From a virus: a DNA stretch of 27,832 nucleotides. Numbering within the stretch: the stretch's first letter is position 1; each line of letters opens with the position of its first letter. The position numbers and the translations under genes were made by a program. The notes beneath the pieces were generated by a model that made no database searches, had not been told where the DNA came from, and saw nothing but the letters and a program-made list of their open reading frames with translations. Location: the IMG/VR virus record IMGVR_UViG_3300030419_006513, positions 19,138 to 46,969 of that record, one strand, 5' to 3'. Positions 15,809-22,920 of this stretch are shown here, one piece after another.

Positions 15809-18800
15809 TACTCTTCAAATATGAACGTTCAATGTTGGTAAATTCTTGAAGTGCTGTCACTTGTTTATCTGGGGCTTTTGTTCTAGATGTCTTTTGCTTG
15901 AACATCCCAACATCAACAATTACAATGTCTTTAGTTTCTGGTCTAATTAAGACATTTTGATCATGCATATCTACTGCGCCTAGGCCGGTAATATTTCTAA
16001 CAGCCTCTATGGCATTTAAGATACTTTCGGCGCCGGGGTATCCGGCTCCTTTTGTTTCTTTTGGGGCGCCATGGAGATGGTGCTTGGCGCTTATAGGTGA
16101 AATGCCAACTGGGGTCCAATTGCGATACATGTGGATAAAATCTTCTACTGCCATCTCAAGCTCTTGAAATAGAGGGTTATATCCCATGCTTTCGACTTCA
16201 AATTCTTTTTCATATGCTTTCATCGAAGTATAAAGAAAATAACTCATAAAAGACATTGCTGGCCAGCCATCTGGGCGCATATCATCTATTATAGTGTCTA
16301 TTAAATCAAATATTTTAGCGGATTGTTCCATATTTTGAATTGCATATTGCCATTTCTTTTTTGGCCATTTCATATTTCTAAAATTTGAAGACATTAAAAC
16401 ATCTTTAATATATTCTTTACCAGTTGGGACATAGTAAATCATTTTATCTATGATCATTTCCTTAGTTTTTGGGTCAGATACCATCAAGCTAGCTCGTCTA
16501 CCAATGTTCTTTAATATATCCAAGTCTTGCAGAGCTAAGTCTGCCCTTCTAAATCCAACTTCTCCTTGGCCAAAAATATCTTGAATAACTGCTTTGGCGT
16601 TTGGGTCGACTTCAAGAAATTCCATTACAATTAAAATAAGATTTCTTTTTTTATCATGCCTAACCATATCTACTCTTGGAAAATGTTTTGCAATTAAATC
16701 GTTTTCTTTACGCGCATCGGAAATAGCTCTATAGACTTTTGCTTCATGTTTACCATCCCCATTAGATGGCAATACTTTAATAGCGTGTTCTACTCCATCA
16801 TAGCTATCCCAAGTGCCCTTATATACTGATCCAAACATACCACTGCTAATATATTTTATATTACCAAAGCCAATTTCTCTAATTGCCTCTTCATGCTTGT
16901 TTTTGTCAGCCCGAGATGGCCACCACGACTCATTTAAAGATTGAGGTTGCTCTTCCTCTTTTTCAAAATATTTTGAAGCGCCACGAGTTTTGAAAAATTC
17001 ACTCCTCTTTAAATATTCAATAAACACTTGATTAAAATATTTGTTTATTTCTTGATAATTGTCGTCAATGTATTTATAATAATTATATGCTATATCCACT
17101 TCTTCCAAGTCATCACTGCTAACTTCAAAATCAGAAGACATCTTAATTCTTATCCCGACACCTTCGGCAAAGCCTATATATGGGCTAGCAAAATTCGGAG
17201 TTGACATGACTTTCTGTGCTTCTTGATGTTTGAAGTTTGGAAAATCGATTTTAACTTGCCTCAGAGATGCTTGGTATGCGGCTCTTTGAATCTTCTCTAT
17301 AATGCCACGAAATAGTTTTAAAACAGTTGTGTGGTTGTGTTTTTGAAGGTGATATATCACATCACTTACAAAAGCATCGCGATTCTTTTTTTGGGTTTTT
17401 TTATCTAAAGCGATTATACCCTCTTGATTGAACGGTATCATAAAATCAATGTTATATGTAAAATCTAAAATGACGTCTTTTGCATCATCTTCGTCAAAAG
17501 ATTCAACTCTATCTGTTTCATATGTAACGAAAACTCGCTTGAATATTTCTTCGCCATCTTCCAGTCTCTGTATCAAAGACAAGACCTTTTTGTACCCTTC
17601 ACTTCGCTCTATATCTGGGGATCTTCGAATTATTGCATTGTTTATCCCAGCAACCAAATCTTCAACAATACCATCATCAAAATAATGAGAAACTGAATCA
17701 ATTGCACCTTCCATTTCTGATGCATCAGTGTACAAAGCATCATCTATCCATAATGGCATTTCAACCAACAATTCTTTGTCACCATTAAACCTAACTTGGA
17801 TTGTTTCATCCATTTCTTCCCCCCGGTTCATTGCAATATCTTCCGGGTGGTAATATCCAAGTGCATCGCGAACATCTTCTGTATCGAAAATATCCTCCAT
17901 ATTCTCAACTAAAAAATCATGATATTCATCTTCTTGGCCGCTATCGATAACAAACTCTGGAATTTGGATTAATACGCTTAAATATCCATATAAAGATGCA
18001 TACGGCGGATCATCATAGTCCTCATAATGCGCATCCCATTTTAATGATCCAACATCAAACGATTTATCCCATTCATTCTCTTCGTTAATTCTATCGCATA
18101 ATTCTTCCAATGCTTTATCTGTTGCTGGTGGAAATTCTGCTGCATGATCCATAATTGCTTGAATAACTTTATCATAAACTCTTTGAGGTAGCATACCATT
18201 ATTAGATGCATCTAATATTAATTCTTCCGGTTCATCATACCAATCATTATCTCTATCCCAAAACCCTTCAATCCATTGCTCACTATCATCACCAGAAATC
18301 TGAATAGCTGCTCTTGCCCATGTGTTGTCTTGGTTCCTAGCATCATCTCTTATAAAATAAAATATTTTTCCATCTTTTTCCGTGTATTCATTAAAATATC
18401 TATTTCCCGTTTTTGTAATACACCAATTCGTTTTATTTCCAAAATAACAAGATGATTGCACATTAAAAGGTCGAACAACAAAAAATTGATTATCTTCATA
18501 AACAACAGAATGAGAATCTTTATCAAATGCATACGAAAATCTTCCTTCTTTGTCTTTTTGTCTTATAGCTCTAGCTTTCATAATTCTAGGAAGTTTGAGG
18601 TCATTATAGAGAGCTTTCTTGAGAGAACCTAGAGTTTTATAGTCACTAAGAGATTTTTTCTTCATAATTTGGCGGGATTTATGAAAATCATTAACTGCTG
18701 AAACTATATCTATCGCCCAACGAATAAGATTGTTAGCTGAACCGCCGTAAGGATCGTTATATGTATTTATCAGCATTTTCCCCATATCAGTTAGGTATTT

Positions 18801-19151
18801 ATTTTGCGCTCTCGGAGGATGATCTTCAACCATGCCATCCAATATTTCTTTTACATTTACTCTTACTTCGGTTGGGTATTTTTCTTTTGGATCTTTACCT
18901 GTTTTAGCCCATCTTGGCTCGGACATGTATAGAGCCGCGATTTTATCATAAAATACTTCTCTAAATTTTTTCTCTCTATTTTCAATTAATAAAATTAATT
19001 CTGCTTCTGTCAGGAGATGCTCAATTCCCTTAGCATCAATTGAATATTTTTCAAAATTATTTTCGCACTTTAATGAAGGGTCGTATTTAAAATCTTCTTT
19101 ATATGATTCATTTAATAGGAAGTCACTCCACATTTTGTTAAATCCACTCAA
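15789..19151 (-). CDS. Giant phage protein with C-terminal protein kinase domain
   Basis: An 1120-residue protein. The start is the TTG at 19151 (GAGG nine bases upstream) or ATG 19133. The head 'MWSDFLLNESYKED' resembles a T4 capsid-targeting sequence with an L-x-E prohead-protease site. Residues about 230-290 hold a 'NKTNWCITKTGNRYF' / 'GKIFYFIRDDA' domain seen in marine-phage proteins. From about 760 there is a kinase fold: glycine loop 'SSGMFGSVYKG', K792 in 'HAIKVL', hinge 'LIVMEFLEV', catalytic loop D1061-M-H-D-Q-N1066, and D1080-V-G1082 in place of DFG. All core catalytic residues are kept, so an active Ser/Thr-type kinase is plausible. It lies downstream of a terminator, isolated from its neighbours. 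Targets are unknown. Confidence 0.78.
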   Translation of the reverse strand: MSGFNKMWSDFLLNESYKEDFKYDPSLKCENNFEKYSIDAKGIEHLLTEAELILLIENREKKFREVFYDKIAALYMSEPRWAKTGKDPKEKYPTEVRVNVKEILDGMVEDHPPRAQNKYLTDMGKMLINTYNDPYGGSANNLIRWAIDIVSAVNDFHKSRQIMKKKSLSDYKTLGSLKKALYNDLKLPRIMKARAIRQKDKEGRFSYAFDKDSHSVVYEDNQFFVVRPFNVQSSCYFGNKTNWCITKTGNRYFNEYTEKDGKIFYFIRDDARNQDNTWARAAIQISGDDSEQWIEGFWDRDNDWYDEPEELILDASNNGMLPQRVYDKVIQAIMDHAAEFPPATDKALEELCDRINEENEWDKSFDVGSLKWDAHYEDYDDPPYASLYGYLSVLIQIPEFVIDSGQEDEYHDFLVENMEDIFDTEDVRDALGYYHPEDIAMNRGEEMDETIQVRFNGDKELLVEMPLWIDDALYTDASEMEGAIDSVSHYFDDGIVEDLVAGINNAIIRRSPDIERSEGYKKVLSLIQRLEDGEEIFKRVFVTYETDRVESFDEDDAKDVILDFTYNIDFMIPFNQEGIIALDKKTQKKNRDAFVSDVIYHLQKHNHTTVLKLFRGIIEKIQRAAYQASLRQVKIDFPNFKHQEAQKVMSTPNFASPYIGFAEGVGIRIKMSSDFEVSSDDLEEVDIAYNYYKYIDDNYQEINKYFNQVFIEYLKRSEFFKTRGASKYFEKEEEQPQSLNESWWPSRADKNKHEEAIREIGFGNIKYISSGMFGSVYKGTWDSYDGVEHAIKVLPSNGDGKHEAKVYRAISDARKENDLIAKHFPRVDMVRHDKKRNLILIVMEFLEVDPNAKAVIQDIFGQGEVGFRRADLALQDLDILKNIGRRASLMVSDPKTKEMIIDKMIYYVPTGKEYIKDVLMSSNFRNMKWPKKKWQYAIQNMEQSAKIFDLIDTIIDDMRPDGWPAMSFMSYFLYTSMKAYEKEFEVESMGYNPLFQELEMAVEDFIHMYRNWTPVGISPISAKHHLHGAPKETKGAGYPGAESILNAIEAVRNITGLGAVDMHDQNVLIRPETKDIVIVDVGMFKQKTSRTKAPDKQVTALQEFTNIERSYLKSIIKRER

Positions 19152-19199
19152 TTTGTATTACCTCATCGTATTGTAACAATAAATAGTTAGTTTTTGCGC

Positions 19200-19235
19200 A
19201 AAAAAAAAGAGAAGGCCACAAAAAGCGGCCATCTC
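19200..19235 (-). terminator. Intrinsic terminator
   Basis: On the minus strand a G+C-rich hairpin (arms 19209-19219 and 19225-19235, core GGCC/GGCC flanked by GAGA/TCTC, five-base T-rich loop) is followed by nine T residues (19208-19200). It ends the operon running from 22.4 to 19.27 kb and separates it from the kinase gene starting at 19151. No T-tract exists on the plus strand, so it is one-directional. Confidence 0.85.
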
Positions 19236-19266
19236 AGGTTCGGGGGGGGTTATAATGAAGTGAAAT

Positions 19267-19461
19267 TCATTTCTTGTCATTCTTAATATATAGTTTATAT
19301 TTAGCGTAATCCTTATAATTATCGTTTATTTTTTGATCAATAATATTAATTTTCTTATCTATCTTATTAAAAATTTGATTTCTATAATAAATATTACAAA
19401 CATCAATTAAAAGCTTAATGAAAAATAAAAATATTAATATTTCTAATAAAATTTCATACAT
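19267..19461 (-). CDS. Small membrane protein with coiled-coil tail
   Basis: A 64-residue protein: one transmembrane segment at the N-terminus ('EILLEILIFLFFIKLLIDVC'), then a basic helical region with repeated Ile/Asn/Lys ('IFNKIDKKINIIDQKINDN'). The start codon overlaps the previous stop (TAATG), which indicates coupling. It is the last gene before the intrinsic terminator. The function is unknown; the size and layout would suit a membrane-acting phage accessory protein. Confidence 0.6.
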   Translation of the reverse strand: MYEILLEILIFLFFIKLLIDVCNIYYRNQIFNKIDKKINIIDQKINDNYKDYAKYKLYIKNDKK

Positions 19462-19922
19462 TACTTATTTTCCAAGTTTTTAAAGGCGCCTGTTTTAGTT
19501 TGTGATACCGCTTCAATAGCATTTTTAACAATATGAGAAGAGCTATTTGCTTTATCTTCTCCACCCACACCCCATAACATTTCAATGTCAAGATTCTCAC
19601 ATACATCCATTTCTGGAGTATTTTCTCTACCTCGATCCCCACCATTTGCAAAATAATCAGGTCGATGTAAAGTAATGGCTGAACAAACAGTTCCATCTGA
19701 ATCATCGACTGCACAAACATCTGATACATCTGCAAGGGCGTACAAAATTTCAACCCTTTGCTCCCAAGGCATAAAAATAAACCCTTTTTTACGTTTAAGC
19801 CATTCATCTGAGTTAACAGCAACTAATACATCCCCATATTCAGCAGCTTCCTGTATCATTCGAACGTGACCTACATGAATTGGGTCAAACCCACCAGAAA
19901 CCATTATTACTTTTTTGCTCAT
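19461..19922 (-). CDS. HxGH nucleotidyltransferase (HldE C-terminal-like)
   Basis: A 153-residue nucleotidyltransferase-fold protein. It has 'VSGGFDPIHVGHVRMIQEAA' (H16-x-G-H19), 'VLVAVNSDEWLKRKKG', 'FMPWEQRVEILYALADV' and a late 'SSSHIV' replacing the usual ISSTxI. This pattern fits the adenylyltransferase half of HldE/RfaE and related cytidylyltransferases, which activate a sugar or alditol phosphate. It lies in an operon with phosphomannomutase, so it probably makes an activated precursor for phage-directed glycan synthesis. The ATG has a GGAGATG site and overlaps the upstream stop (ATGA). The true substrate is open. Confidence 0.8.
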   Translation of the reverse strand: MSKKVIMVSGGFDPIHVGHVRMIQEAAEYGDVLVAVNSDEWLKRKKGFIFMPWEQRVEILYALADVSDVCAVDDSDGTVCSAITLHRPDYFANGGDRGRENTPEMDVCENLDIEMLWGVGGEDKANSSSHIVKNAIEAVSQTKTGAFKNLENK

Positions 19923-20380
19923 ATTTTTTTCATCTCCTTTAGTATTTTTTTTAAGTCATATTTTTTATCATTTTTATTATAAATGTTTACATTTTTTATT
20001 TTGTTTAAAACCTCTTGAGTGTTCCCCACAACATCTGATATTACATAAGGCATTATTTCGCTCATATCTTTTATCATAAGCAAAAAACATTGAACTATAT
20101 TAAAACACATTTTATCCTTTTGAGTTGTTAATGCAACTGGCAGGATAATCCTATAATCTGATGTTATAGCAAAGGCGATTAATGGTTCGCCATTATGAAG
20201 AATATAAAGATTGTCTTCAAACATATATGTCAAGGATTCATTTTTAAGAATCTCATTAATGTAGAGTTGTATATAATAAAAAAATTCATATTTTTCAATT
20301 TCATTATTAATCTTGCAAGAACTAATATCCATACCATATTTAAGAAACTTCTCTACAAGAGTACTCATTTTTTTACTCAT
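19919..20380 (-). CDS. Hypothetical protein
   Basis: A 153-residue protein of unknown family. The middle reads as alternating strands ('NLYILHNGEPLIAFAITSDY', 'RIILPVALTTQKDKM') and the end is a lysine-rich helix ('KYDLKKILKEMKKI'). The ATG at 20380 follows an AGGGG site, and a second in-frame ATG lies four codons in. A TTGACA-like element near the end of the upstream gene could serve it, but its -10 is poor. ATGA couples it to the nucleotidyltransferase. Confidence 0.6.
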   Translation of the reverse strand: MSKKMSTLVEKFLKYGMDISSCKINNEIEKYEFFYYIQLYINEILKNESLTYMFEDNLYILHNGEPLIAFAITSDYRIILPVALTTQKDKMCFNIVQCFLLMIKDMSEIMPYVISDVVGNTQEVLNKIKNVNIYNKNDKKYDLKKILKEMKKI

Positions 20381-20420
20381 TTATTCCCCTTCATATGACG
20401 CATTATCACAATAAAATATT

Positions 20421-21245
20421 CTATAGATTTGGTATAATTTTAGATGTCAATAGATCTATACAATTGTCTGGCCCAGTAACTTCAAAAGCTCTACCCTCTT
20501 CCTTTAGAACATCATATAGTGGCTTGTCGTTACCATCTGGTCCACATTTGTCTCCTAAAAACCATGGAGTGTCATACCCTTTATTGATGAAAAACTGCAA
20601 ACAAAAGGTTTTATCCCAGCCAACTGGGTAGATATCAAAAGACGTCGATCCACCAATTACTATATCTACCATTGATTGACCACTAGCATCATATAAAAAG
20701 CTTCTATAATCTTCCATTTGTTCTAAAAATAATTTATAATATTTTCTTCTAATATTGTGATCTGAGTCTAGACCTTTGAACCATTCCCTCTCTATATTAT
20801 CTGCATTTCTTCCAATTGGACACCAGTTAATTGTTGATTCCCTATTTGAGACAAAATGACCAGTAAGAGGAAACTCAAATTCGTCCACCATTTGTGATTG
20901 TAGGCGACAAATAATTTTCATTAGTTCTTTAAAAGCAAATTCCCCTATTTGATCTTTCATGTTCATTTTTACTTTCATTTCGTGACGTAAATGTGGTTTT
21001 TCTGGGGCCGGCCAATATTCAGTACCATTGCAAGGTAATAAATGAACGCTAGGCCGAAGCACAACATCATTTAAGAGTGGCCATAATTGATTTTGCACAT
21101 AATCATAGCCAGATCCTGTCACAATTCCAATTTCTGCTTTACATTGAACTGCTAAATATCTTAACATTTTGTGCATTGATTTTTCAATACATTTTCTAGG
21201 TTCTGTTAAGGTACCGTCCATATCAAATAATACTATTTTCTTCAC
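20421..21245 (-). CDS. pmm: Eukaryotic-type phosphomannomutase (HAD-IIB)
   Basis: A 274-residue protein. It has 'VLFDMDGTLTEPRKCI' (D8 nucleophile, D10), 'IGIVTGSGYDYVQNQL', the PMM-specific 'STINWCPIGRNADNIER', 'GGSTSFDIYPVGWDKTFCL' and 'PWFLGDKCGPDGNDKPLYDV' with 'EVTGPDNCIDLL'. The order and motifs match the alpha-PMM family of eukaryotes and some bacteria rather than the bacterial ManB/AlgC type. It interconverts mannose-6-P and mannose-1-P, the step before GDP-mannose, the substrate of the Gmd encoded at 7.2-8.2 kb. The start is GTG 21245 with an AAGGAT site. No mannose-1-P guanylyltransferase is obvious in the window. Confidence 0.88.
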   Translation of the reverse strand: MKKIVLFDMDGTLTEPRKCIEKSMHKMLRYLAVQCKAEIGIVTGSGYDYVQNQLWPLLNDVVLRPSVHLLPCNGTEYWPAPEKPHLRHEMKVKMNMKDQIGEFAFKELMKIICRLQSQMVDEFEFPLTGHFVSNRESTINWCPIGRNADNIEREWFKGLDSDHNIRRKYYKLFLEQMEDYRSFLYDASGQSMVDIVIGGSTSFDIYPVGWDKTFCLQFFINKGYDTPWFLGDKCGPDGNDKPLYDVLKEEGRAFEVTGPDNCIDLLTSKIIPNL

Positions 21246-21247
21246 TT

Positions 21248-21511
21248 CTAATCCTTAGTTAAACATATGACTTCGCTTTCAGTTTCAATCCATACTCTAG
21301 CGCCACAAGAAAGCGGATTATCAGGAGAATATATAATCTTACATGGCCCAGATACATATGCTTCATGACAATAATCATTCGAACGATGTGTCTTGTAAAA
21401 GTCTCCATTCTTTTTCTTCCCATACCCTTTTACAGTCAACACCGCTTCTCGATTGCCAGATTTATGATTTGAGCGGATTTTGTTTTGATTTACATGTATG
21501 ATTTTTTTCAT
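21248..21511 (-). CDS. Conserved small phage protein
   Basis: An 87-residue basic protein beginning 'KKIIHVNQNKIRSNHKSGNR', then 'EAVLTVKGYGKKKNG', then 'CHEAYVSGPCKIIYSPDNPL' and 'SCGARVWIETESEVICL'. The pattern IHVNQ..IRSN and 'SPDNPLSCGARVWIET' is one I associate with small proteins recurring in marine phages and some bacteria. The function is unknown; the beta-rich plan and cysteines are compatible with a small nucleic-acid-binding fold. A GGTGA site precedes the ATG. Confidence 0.72.
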   Translation of the reverse strand: MKKIIHVNQNKIRSNHKSGNREAVLTVKGYGKKKNGDFYKTHRSNDYCHEAYVSGPCKIIYSPDNPLSCGARVWIETESEVICLTKD

Positions 21512-21519
21512 TTTTTCAC

Positions 21520-21544
21520 CTATGTCTTTTATAAGACGACATAG
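21520..21544 (-). promoter_or_regulatory. Leader hairpin before the 21511 gene
   Basis: CTATGTC (21538-21544 on the minus strand) and GACATAG (21520-21526) form a 7-bp inverted repeat with an 11-base loop, ending right at the AGGTGA ribosome-binding site of the gene starting at 21511. It could modulate translation start. The only evidence is the symmetry and the position. Confidence 0.3.
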
Positions 21545-21556
21545 AAAATAAAGTAT

Positions 21557-21739
21557 TCAAATTTCTTTTAAATAAATCATTAAATCTTTCTTAAGTTTGA
21601 CTTCGTGCATAACTCCAATAACAGCCACTCTGAACCAAAGCCAGCAGTAATCATCATCTTCTCTAAAACAAGAACACACCATGTCTCTCTCAAATATACT
21701 AAAATTCTCTAGTATTTTATAATTCTTGCCAACATACAT
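21557..21739 (-). CDS. Hypothetical small protein
   Basis: A 60-residue protein ('MYVGKNYKILENFSIFERD', 'CSCFREDDDYCWLWFRVAVI', 'VMHEVKLKKDLMIYLKEI') with three cysteines and a Trp-rich centre. It has only a weak ribosome-binding site, but its ATG starts three bases after the stop of the upstream 57-residue micro-ORF. That suggests coupled translation. No family was recognised. Confidence 0.5.
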   Translation of the reverse strand: MYVGKNYKILENFSIFERDMVCSCFREDDDYCWLWFRVAVIGVMHEVKLKKDLMIYLKEI

Positions 21740-21742
21740 ACA

Positions 21743-21916
21743 TTATTCTTGCGAATAATACCAGTTAACATATCCAATGCCGCATAATGACGCACAAAGT
21801 ATATTAAAAAGTATAATTAAAGAACTTCCTCCTGTAAGATAACTATTGACTCCCATAAAAATATTCAAAAACACACATAATAAGCATAAATAAGCAACTA
21901 TTCTTTTTTGTAACAT
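21743..21916 (-). CDS. Two-pass membrane microprotein
   Basis: A 57-residue frame on the minus strand from ATG 21916 to TAA 21743. It reads 'MLQKRIVAYLCLLCVFLNIF' then 'MGVNSYLTGG' then 'SSLIILFNILCASLCGIGYV' and a short 'NWYYSQE' tail. This gives two clear hydrophobic segments joined by a short polar turn. The start overlaps the end of the VOC gene by 19 bases; the stop touches the next gene. Its hydropathy and tight packing support a real gene. The function is unknown, and size and topology are compatible with a holin-like or membrane-modulating peptide. Confidence 0.55.
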   Translation of the reverse strand: MLQKRIVAYLCLLCVFLNIFMGVNSYLTGGSSLIILFNILCASLCGIGYVNWYYSQE

Positions 21917-22200
21917 AAAACTTCCACCACATTTCCATCCGGATCTCTTATATAACTATATATGCTGGAATCTCTATGAACACCCATTGTGTTTGATGGT
22001 ATATCGTTGACGGAATCGACAGAGAACGCAAAATGAGGAGGATGTTGAGACTTTAATGTAAGGGCCAATTTAGTACCACCAATTTCTAACATTCCCCATG
22101 TATCATCTTCATAAAGCACAGAAGCGTTAAATTTGTTACAATACCATTTGATGGACCTTTTTATATCCTTAACTGTTATCGCAATATGATCAAGTTTCAT
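21898..22200 (-). CDS. VOC-superfamily (glyoxalase-like) protein
   Basis: A 100-residue single VOC module. 'LDHIAITVKDIKRSIKWYCN' is the first beta-alpha unit with a candidate metal His. 'WGMLEIGGTKLALTL' and 'PHFAFSVDSVNDI' follow, and 'YSYIRDPDGNVVEVLCYK' carries the usual DPDGN-x-x-E metal ligand. It may be a small lyase/dioxygenase or, in phage settings, an antibiotic-binding or metal-binding protein. A GGTGA site precedes the ATG, which overlaps the upstream gene by 11 bases. Confidence 0.78.
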   Translation of the reverse strand: MKLDHIAITVKDIKRSIKWYCNKFNASVLYEDDTWGMLEIGGTKLALTLKSQHPPHFAFSVDSVNDIPSNTMGVHRDSSIYSYIRDPDGNVVEVLCYKKE

Positions 22201-22375
22201 TATTCACCAATTTTATATTATCAACCATTTCGGCTTTCACGCTATTACTTTTAAAATAATATACATTATACCATTTACATTTTGAAGCAGAATAACATTC
22301 ACCCAAAATAATACCCAAGCCACTAGTATGGCTTGGGTTTTTGCATCTATCAATTACTAAATCGCCTCTTTTCAT
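22190..22375 (-). CDS. Hypothetical small protein, probably leaderless mRNA
   Basis: A 61-residue protein: 'MKRGDLVIDRCKNPSHTSGL', 'GIILGECYSASKCKWYNVYY' and 'SNSVKAEMVDNIKLVNNET'. It is a small beta-rich fold similar in feel to SH3-like 'MKxGDLV' proteins of phages. The ATG at 22375 has no ribosome-binding site but lies seven bases after a perfect TATAAT, so the mRNA should begin at or next to the start codon. It is the first gene of the operon ending at the 19.2-kb terminator. Confidence 0.65.
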   Translation of the reverse strand: MKRGDLVIDRCKNPSHTSGLGIILGECYSASKCKWYNVYYFKSNSVKAEMVDNIKLVNNET

Positions 22376-22381
22376 GAGGTA

Positions 22382-22410
22382 ATTATAACACAAATTTTAT
22401 TTAATGTCAA
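22382..22410 (-). promoter_or_regulatory. Perfect sigma70 promoter overlapping the hsp20 3' end
   Basis: TTGACA (22405-22410), a spacer of 17 bases and TATAAT (22382-22387). The -35 overlaps the last codons of the Hsp20 gene. The A of the ATG at 22375 is seven bases downstream of the -10, predicting a leaderless transcript. The preceding AAAATAC is shared with the promoter at 12.87 kb. Confidence 0.8.
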
Positions 22411-22822
22411 GTATTTTTGGCATTTTATGTTGTTTCATTGGAATTTCAATCTTCAATAAACCATGTTCAAAAATAACTTTTGATTCCGGAAGATCTAACT
22501 CGTTATTGTAGTCAATGAATGTTCTTTCGAATCCTCTGCGAGCAATTCTACTTTTGCGGCCATTCACCAACGCCTCAACTCCTTCAGAACTAATAGTAAT
22601 TTGATTTGATTGTGTTTGGACTTTGATATCTTCTTTTCTGAATCCTGCAAGAGCCATCTCAATCACTTGATTATGATTATCATCAGTATAAATATCTGTA
22701 ACTGGATAGCCACTGGTGGATTGTTGCATCACTTTTGATGGATTTGTGTGAAAATCATCAAAAAATTTGTGCCAAACGGCTCTACCCATAACTGATGGGA
22801 TTTGTAGTGTATATTGTGTCAT
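22397..22822 (-). CDS. hsp20: Hsp20/alpha-crystallin small heat-shock protein
   Basis: A 141-residue small chaperone. The N-terminal arm ('VWHKFFDDFHTNPSKV') leads to an alpha-crystallin domain, residues about 40-135. It contains 'GYPVTDIYTDDNHNQVIEMA', 'LAGFRKEDIKVQTQSNQITI', 'RRGFERTFIDYNNELDLPES' and the closing 'FEHGLLKIEIPMKQ' (the usual GxLxIxxP). It should form oligomers that hold unfolded proteins, and is frequent in marine T4-related phages. The ATG has an AGGAG site. A strong promoter with a leader hairpin and an upstream repeat array drives it. Confidence 0.9.
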   Translation of the reverse strand: MTQYTLQIPSVMGRAVWHKFFDDFHTNPSKVMQQSTSGYPVTDIYTDDNHNQVIEMALAGFRKEDIKVQTQSNQITISSEGVEALVNGRKSRIARRGFERTFIDYNNELDLPESKVIFEHGLLKIEIPMKQHKMPKILDIK

Positions 22823-22857
22823 TTTGTTTTCTCCTATATTAGCAAGTTATGACTTGT

Positions 22858-22880
22858 GTGTACCCCATTCGGCGGTACAC
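22858..22880 (-). promoter_or_regulatory. Inverted repeat in the hsp20 leader
   Basis: GTGTACC and GGTACAC (22874-22880 and 22858-22864) form a perfect 7-bp dyad with a nine-base loop, starting about five bases downstream of the -10 box. It would be at the very 5' end of the hsp20 mRNA, or act as a repressor operator on DNA. It is not the CIRCE sequence. Confidence 0.5.
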
Positions 22881-22884
22881 TTAA

Positions 22885-22912
22885 ATTATAATCACCATTT
22901 TTTAAGAGTCAA
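22885..22912 (-). promoter_or_regulatory. hsp20 promoter
   Basis: TTGACT (22907-22912), a 16-base spacer and a perfect TATAAT (22885-22890), about 63 bases upstream of the hsp20 ATG. A-rich repeat units begin nine bases upstream of the -35, in the UP-element position. Confidence 0.75.
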
Positions 22913-22920
22913 GTGAAAAA

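Noticed and set aside
17071-17078. TATAAATA box inside the kinase gene
   Set aside because: It is deep in coding sequence with no start site in the following bases.
19246-19260. Plus-strand TATAAT after a run of G residues
   Set aside because: No -35 lies at a suitable distance and no plus-strand gene follows.
19454-19822. Minus-strand frame of 122 codons overlapping the HxGH enzyme
   Set aside because: It is the alternate frame of the nucleotidyltransferase, which has clear motifs and coupling; the alternate product is repetitive in Leu, Gln and Met without a domain.
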